Shown here: one piece after another, positions 14,978 to 17,101 of the stretch
How the letters are laid out: each line of letters opens with the position of its first letter
Numbering within the stretch: the first letter of the stretch is position 1
Origin: Planctomycetaceae bacterium
GTDB lineage: Bacteria > Planctomycetota > Planctomycetia > Pirellulales > Thermoguttaceae
Length of the DNA stretch: 17,101 nt
Assembly: GCA_031282385.1 (NCBI GenBank)
Contig: JAITDV010000165.1
Span: 1-17,101, forward strand
Direction of reading: 5' to 3'
Notes under the pieces: generated by a model
What the model saw: only the letters and a program-made list of their open reading frames with translations
What the model was told of the DNA's origin: nothing
Database searches by the model: none
Position numbers and translations under genes: made by a program

Positions 14978-16564
14978 ATGAGTTTGGATTTGAGTATTTA
15001 CGGTATCAAAGTAACTAACGTTATTCGTAATGGCGCACCGGCTGTGCTTTATGAAGATGGTATCCGTCAAAAAGATGCGGAGATTTCATCCGCTGGCGCG
15101 TTGATCAATAAATCGGGCGAGAAAACCGGTCGCAGCCCTAAAGATAAACGTGTAGAGAAAAATCCAGACAGCGAAAAAGACGTCTGGTGGGGATCAATCA
15201 ATATCCCAATTACAAACAGCGATTTCGATAAAAACAAAGCACGCGCTATTGAGTTTCTGAACTCACGAGAGAAATTGTACGTAGTTGATGCTTTTGCAGG
15301 TTGGGACAAGGCGAACAGACTTAAAATTCGTGTTATTTGTTGCCGTCCGTATCATGCGCTTTTTATGCAAAATATGTTGATACGGCCAACTGTTGAAGAA
15401 TTAGCGTCATTTGGTAAACCGGACTACGTCATATTAAACGCCGGTCAACAACAAGCCGATCCGTCTTTGGAATCGGTCAAAAGTAAGACGTGTGTTGCGC
15501 TTTCATTTGAGAAGGGCGAGTTTGTAATTCTTGGAACAGAATATGCCGGTGAAATGAAAAAAGGCGTGTTCACAATAATGAATTACTTGATGCCTAAAAA
15601 AGGTTTCCCGTCGATGCATTGCTCGGCAAATGAAGGAAAGGATGGCGATGTTTCTCTCTTTTTCGGTCTATCTGGTACAGGCAAAACAACGCTTTCGACA
15701 GAACCAAACCGTAAATTGATCGGTGATGATGAACATTACTGGACAAATGACGGAATTGCTAATATTGAGGGTGGTTGTTATGCAAAATGTATCAATCTCT
15801 CTCCGAAAAATGAGCCGGAAATATTCAATGCGATTCGCTTTGGTACGGTGCTTGAGAATGTTGGTTATTGTTCTGTAACGCGGGATGTTGATTTTGCGGA
15901 TCAGTCAATAACAGAAAACACTCGTGCTTCTTATCCGATTGAATTTATTGATAATCGCAAAACGCCGTGTGTAGGCGGTCATCCGAAGAATGTGATTTTC
16001 CTTTCGTGCGATGCTTTTGGAGTTTTACCGCCGGTAAGTGAGTTGACGCCGGAGCAGGCGATGTATCATTACATAAGTGGTTACACGGCAAAAGTCGCAG
16101 GAACCGAACAAGGTATAACCGAACCGGAAGCGACATTTTCAGCGTGTTTTGGCGGTCCGTTCTTGGTTTGGCATCCGTCAAAGTATGCGGAATTGCTTGC
16201 GGCGAATTTGAAAAAGCATGGCGTTAAAGTGTGGTTGGTCAACACAGGTTGGAGCGGCGGCGGTTATGGCGTCGGAAGCAGACTTTCGATTAAACACACA
16301 AGAGCAATAATTGACGGAATCCATAGCGGTGAACTTGCTAAATCGGCGAAAATTACCGATCCGGTTTTCGGACTCGCGATACCAACATCTTGTCCAAATG
16401 TTCCGCCGGAAATTCTCAATCCGCGTAATGTTTGGAAAGACAAGGATGAGTACGATAAAAAGGCTTTACATCTTGCCGGTTTGTTCAAAAAGAATTTCGA
16501 GAAATTCGCAGCAAATTCATCAAAAGAAATTGTCAATGCCGGACCTTTGAAATATAGCGAATAA
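14978..16564 (+). CDS. pckA: Phosphoenolpyruvate carboxykinase (ATP)
   Basis: It catalyses oxaloacetate + ATP to phosphoenolpyruvate + ADP + CO2 in the cytoplasm, the entry step of gluconeogenesis; in some anaerobes it runs in reverse, fixing CO2. The 528-aa length is standard for the ATP form. Motifs are GRSPKDKR near residue 50, P-loop GLSGTGKTTLS at 230-240, kinase-2 LIGDDEHYW with metal-binding D250-D251, and the C-terminal NTGWSGGGYG segment. No active-site residue appears lost. It has its own leader, a strong Shine-Dalgarno, and a hairpin terminator 45 bp after the stop, so it is probably transcribed alone. Codons are G/T-rich, like the pseudouridine synthase gene before it. Confidence 0.97.
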   Translation: MSLDLSIYGIKVTNVIRNGAPAVLYEDGIRQKDAEISSAGALINKSGEKTGRSPKDKRVEKNPDSEKDVWWGSINIPITNSDFDKNKARAIEFLNSREKLYVVDAFAGWDKANRLKIRVICCRPYHALFMQNMLIRPTVEELASFGKPDYVILNAGQQQADPSLESVKSKTCVALSFEKGEFVILGTEYAGEMKKGVFTIMNYLMPKKGFPSMHCSANEGKDGDVSLFFGLSGTGKTTLSTEPNRKLIGDDEHYWTNDGIANIEGGCYAKCINLSPKNEPEIFNAIRFGTVLENVGYCSVTRDVDFADQSITENTRASYPIEFIDNRKTPCVGGHPKNVIFLSCDAFGVLPPVSELTPEQAMYHYISGYTAKVAGTEQGITEPEATFSACFGGPFLVWHPSKYAELLAANLKKHGVKVWLVNTGWSGGGYGVGSRLSIKHTRAIIDGIHSGELAKSAKITDPVFGLAIPTSCPNVPPEILNPRNVWKDKDEYDKKALHLAGLFKKNFEKFAANSSKEIVNAGPLKYSE

Positions 16565-16608
16565 AACCACATTTAGTTGGATTTGATTTTCCGTTACCAA
16601 AAATCAAG

Positions 16609-16645
16609 ACAGGGGCAATATAAACGTATTGCCCCTGTTTTTTAT
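16609..16645 (+). terminator. Rho-independent terminator of pckA
   Basis: ACAGGGGCAATA (16609-16620) pairs perfectly with TATTGCCCCTGT (16627-16638) across a 6-base loop and is followed directly by a T-run (16638-16643). It starts 45 bp after the pckA stop. Confidence 0.93.
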
Positions 16646-16701
16646 TAGAATAAAGTTTTAAAAAAGGAATAAATTGCCCATTCAAGCAACAGCATTGTTA
16701 G

Positions 16702-17101
16702 TTACTCGACTTTTAGTTTGACCATCGCGTAACTCCTTTTTACGGGAACTTGCAATTTGATTTCATTGTCGGCAGCGGTGGGGAAAACACCCAGATAAAG
16801 ATGGCTTTGCAAATAGGAATTTTTGTCCGGTTTAAAATTTTACTGCACGGCTGTCCAACCCAGAGCGGTTTTGTACATTGGCGTTGCGCTGATGCTGCCG
16901 TTGGGTTGCTGCGTTGTCAGGTAGTCCACCACGGTCTCGTCCAGTATCTATTCGGCGTCCCGAGTATAACGGTAGAGCAACGCCCTAATACTGCTATAAT
17001 TTTTCGTATCTATTGTTTTATCATTATTTAAGTCGATACTTAAAATTTTTCTTGTAATTGGTGTTTTATTTTATTTCTTGGTTCTTTCATGCGTGGAAAT
17101 T
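16702..17101 (-). pseudogene. Decayed minus-strand gene with a dockerin/EF-hand-like motif
   Basis: One minus-strand frame reads as protein across the whole right end but is broken by TAA at 17073-17071, TAG at 16950-16948 and TAA at 16842-16840, finishing at TAA 16704-16702. No frameshift is needed. Segments include SIDLNNDKTIDTKNYSSIRA, then ETVVDYLTTQQPNGSISATP, KTALGWTAVQ and YLQSHLYLGVFPTAADNEIK. DLNNDKTIDTKN fits the calcium loop of dockerin/EF-hand repeats (D-x-N-x-D-x-x-x-D), followed by a helix-like SSIRALLYRYT. This suggests a secreted or surface protein. The gene continues beyond the window, so its 5' part is unseen. A + strand frame over the same DNA (16750-17031) has no family character and I treat it as a shadow. 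Confidence 0.6.

Noticed and set aside
16750..17031. A 93-residue + strand open frame after pckA
   Set aside because: The minus strand of the same DNA gives a more protein-like, motif-bearing translation, and the + frame follows the terminator without a start signal.

Overview
The window carries eight protein-coding genes, all on the + strand: an M24 metallopeptidase, ndk, a CstA-type transporter, a large membrane-linked GTPase, a tricorn-like protease, a catalytically degraded alpha/beta hydrolase, an RsuA/RluB-type pseudouridine synthase and ATP-dependent pckA. The DNA is AT-rich, most genes lack a clear Shine-Dalgarno (pckA is the exception), and there is no rRNA, tRNA, phage or CRISPR signal. 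The M24 protein, GTPase and hydrolase resemble what I know from Planctomycetota, so a low-GC, probably uncultured planctomycete is my best guess. This is an inference from protein style; Bacteroidota is the main alternative for several of the genes.

The most striking content is between the genes. A family of small palindromic elements sits in almost every intergenic gap of the first 8.4 kb. The ends are TAGACCTTTTCGCTAACCT and its complement AGGTTAGAGAAAAGGTCTA. The core is a GC-rich nested palindrome, with a T-rich (or A-rich) unpaired stretch on one side only. Four copies are exactly 167 bp, three are 188 bp and one is 272 bp. That is 167 + 21n (n = 0, 1, 5), because a 21-bp unit in one arm is tandemly multiplied. 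They look like non-autonomous transposable elements (MITEs); no transposase is present here.

Layout: 1-758 is a head-to-tail array of these elements, including a palindrome of about 440 bp. The M24 peptidase (1262-2383) follows, then elements E and F (2453-3006), then ndk and cstA as a likely operon (3027-5375). Element G supplies the last codons and the stop of cstA. Elements H and I and a short orphan reading frame fill 5376-6338. The GTPase (6339-8213), element J, the tricorn-like protease (8635-12183), an AT-rich gap, the hydrolase-like gene, the pseudouridine synthase and pckA follow. pckA ends at a textbook terminator. The right end holds a minus-strand pseudogene with three in-frame stops and a dockerin-like calcium-loop motif.

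The genes are housekeeping or metabolic (peptide turnover, nucleotide balance, pyruvate/peptide uptake, gluconeogenesis, rRNA modification) and do not form one pathway. I see no defence system or biosynthetic cluster. The candidate novelty is the element family and its effects on neighbouring genes.
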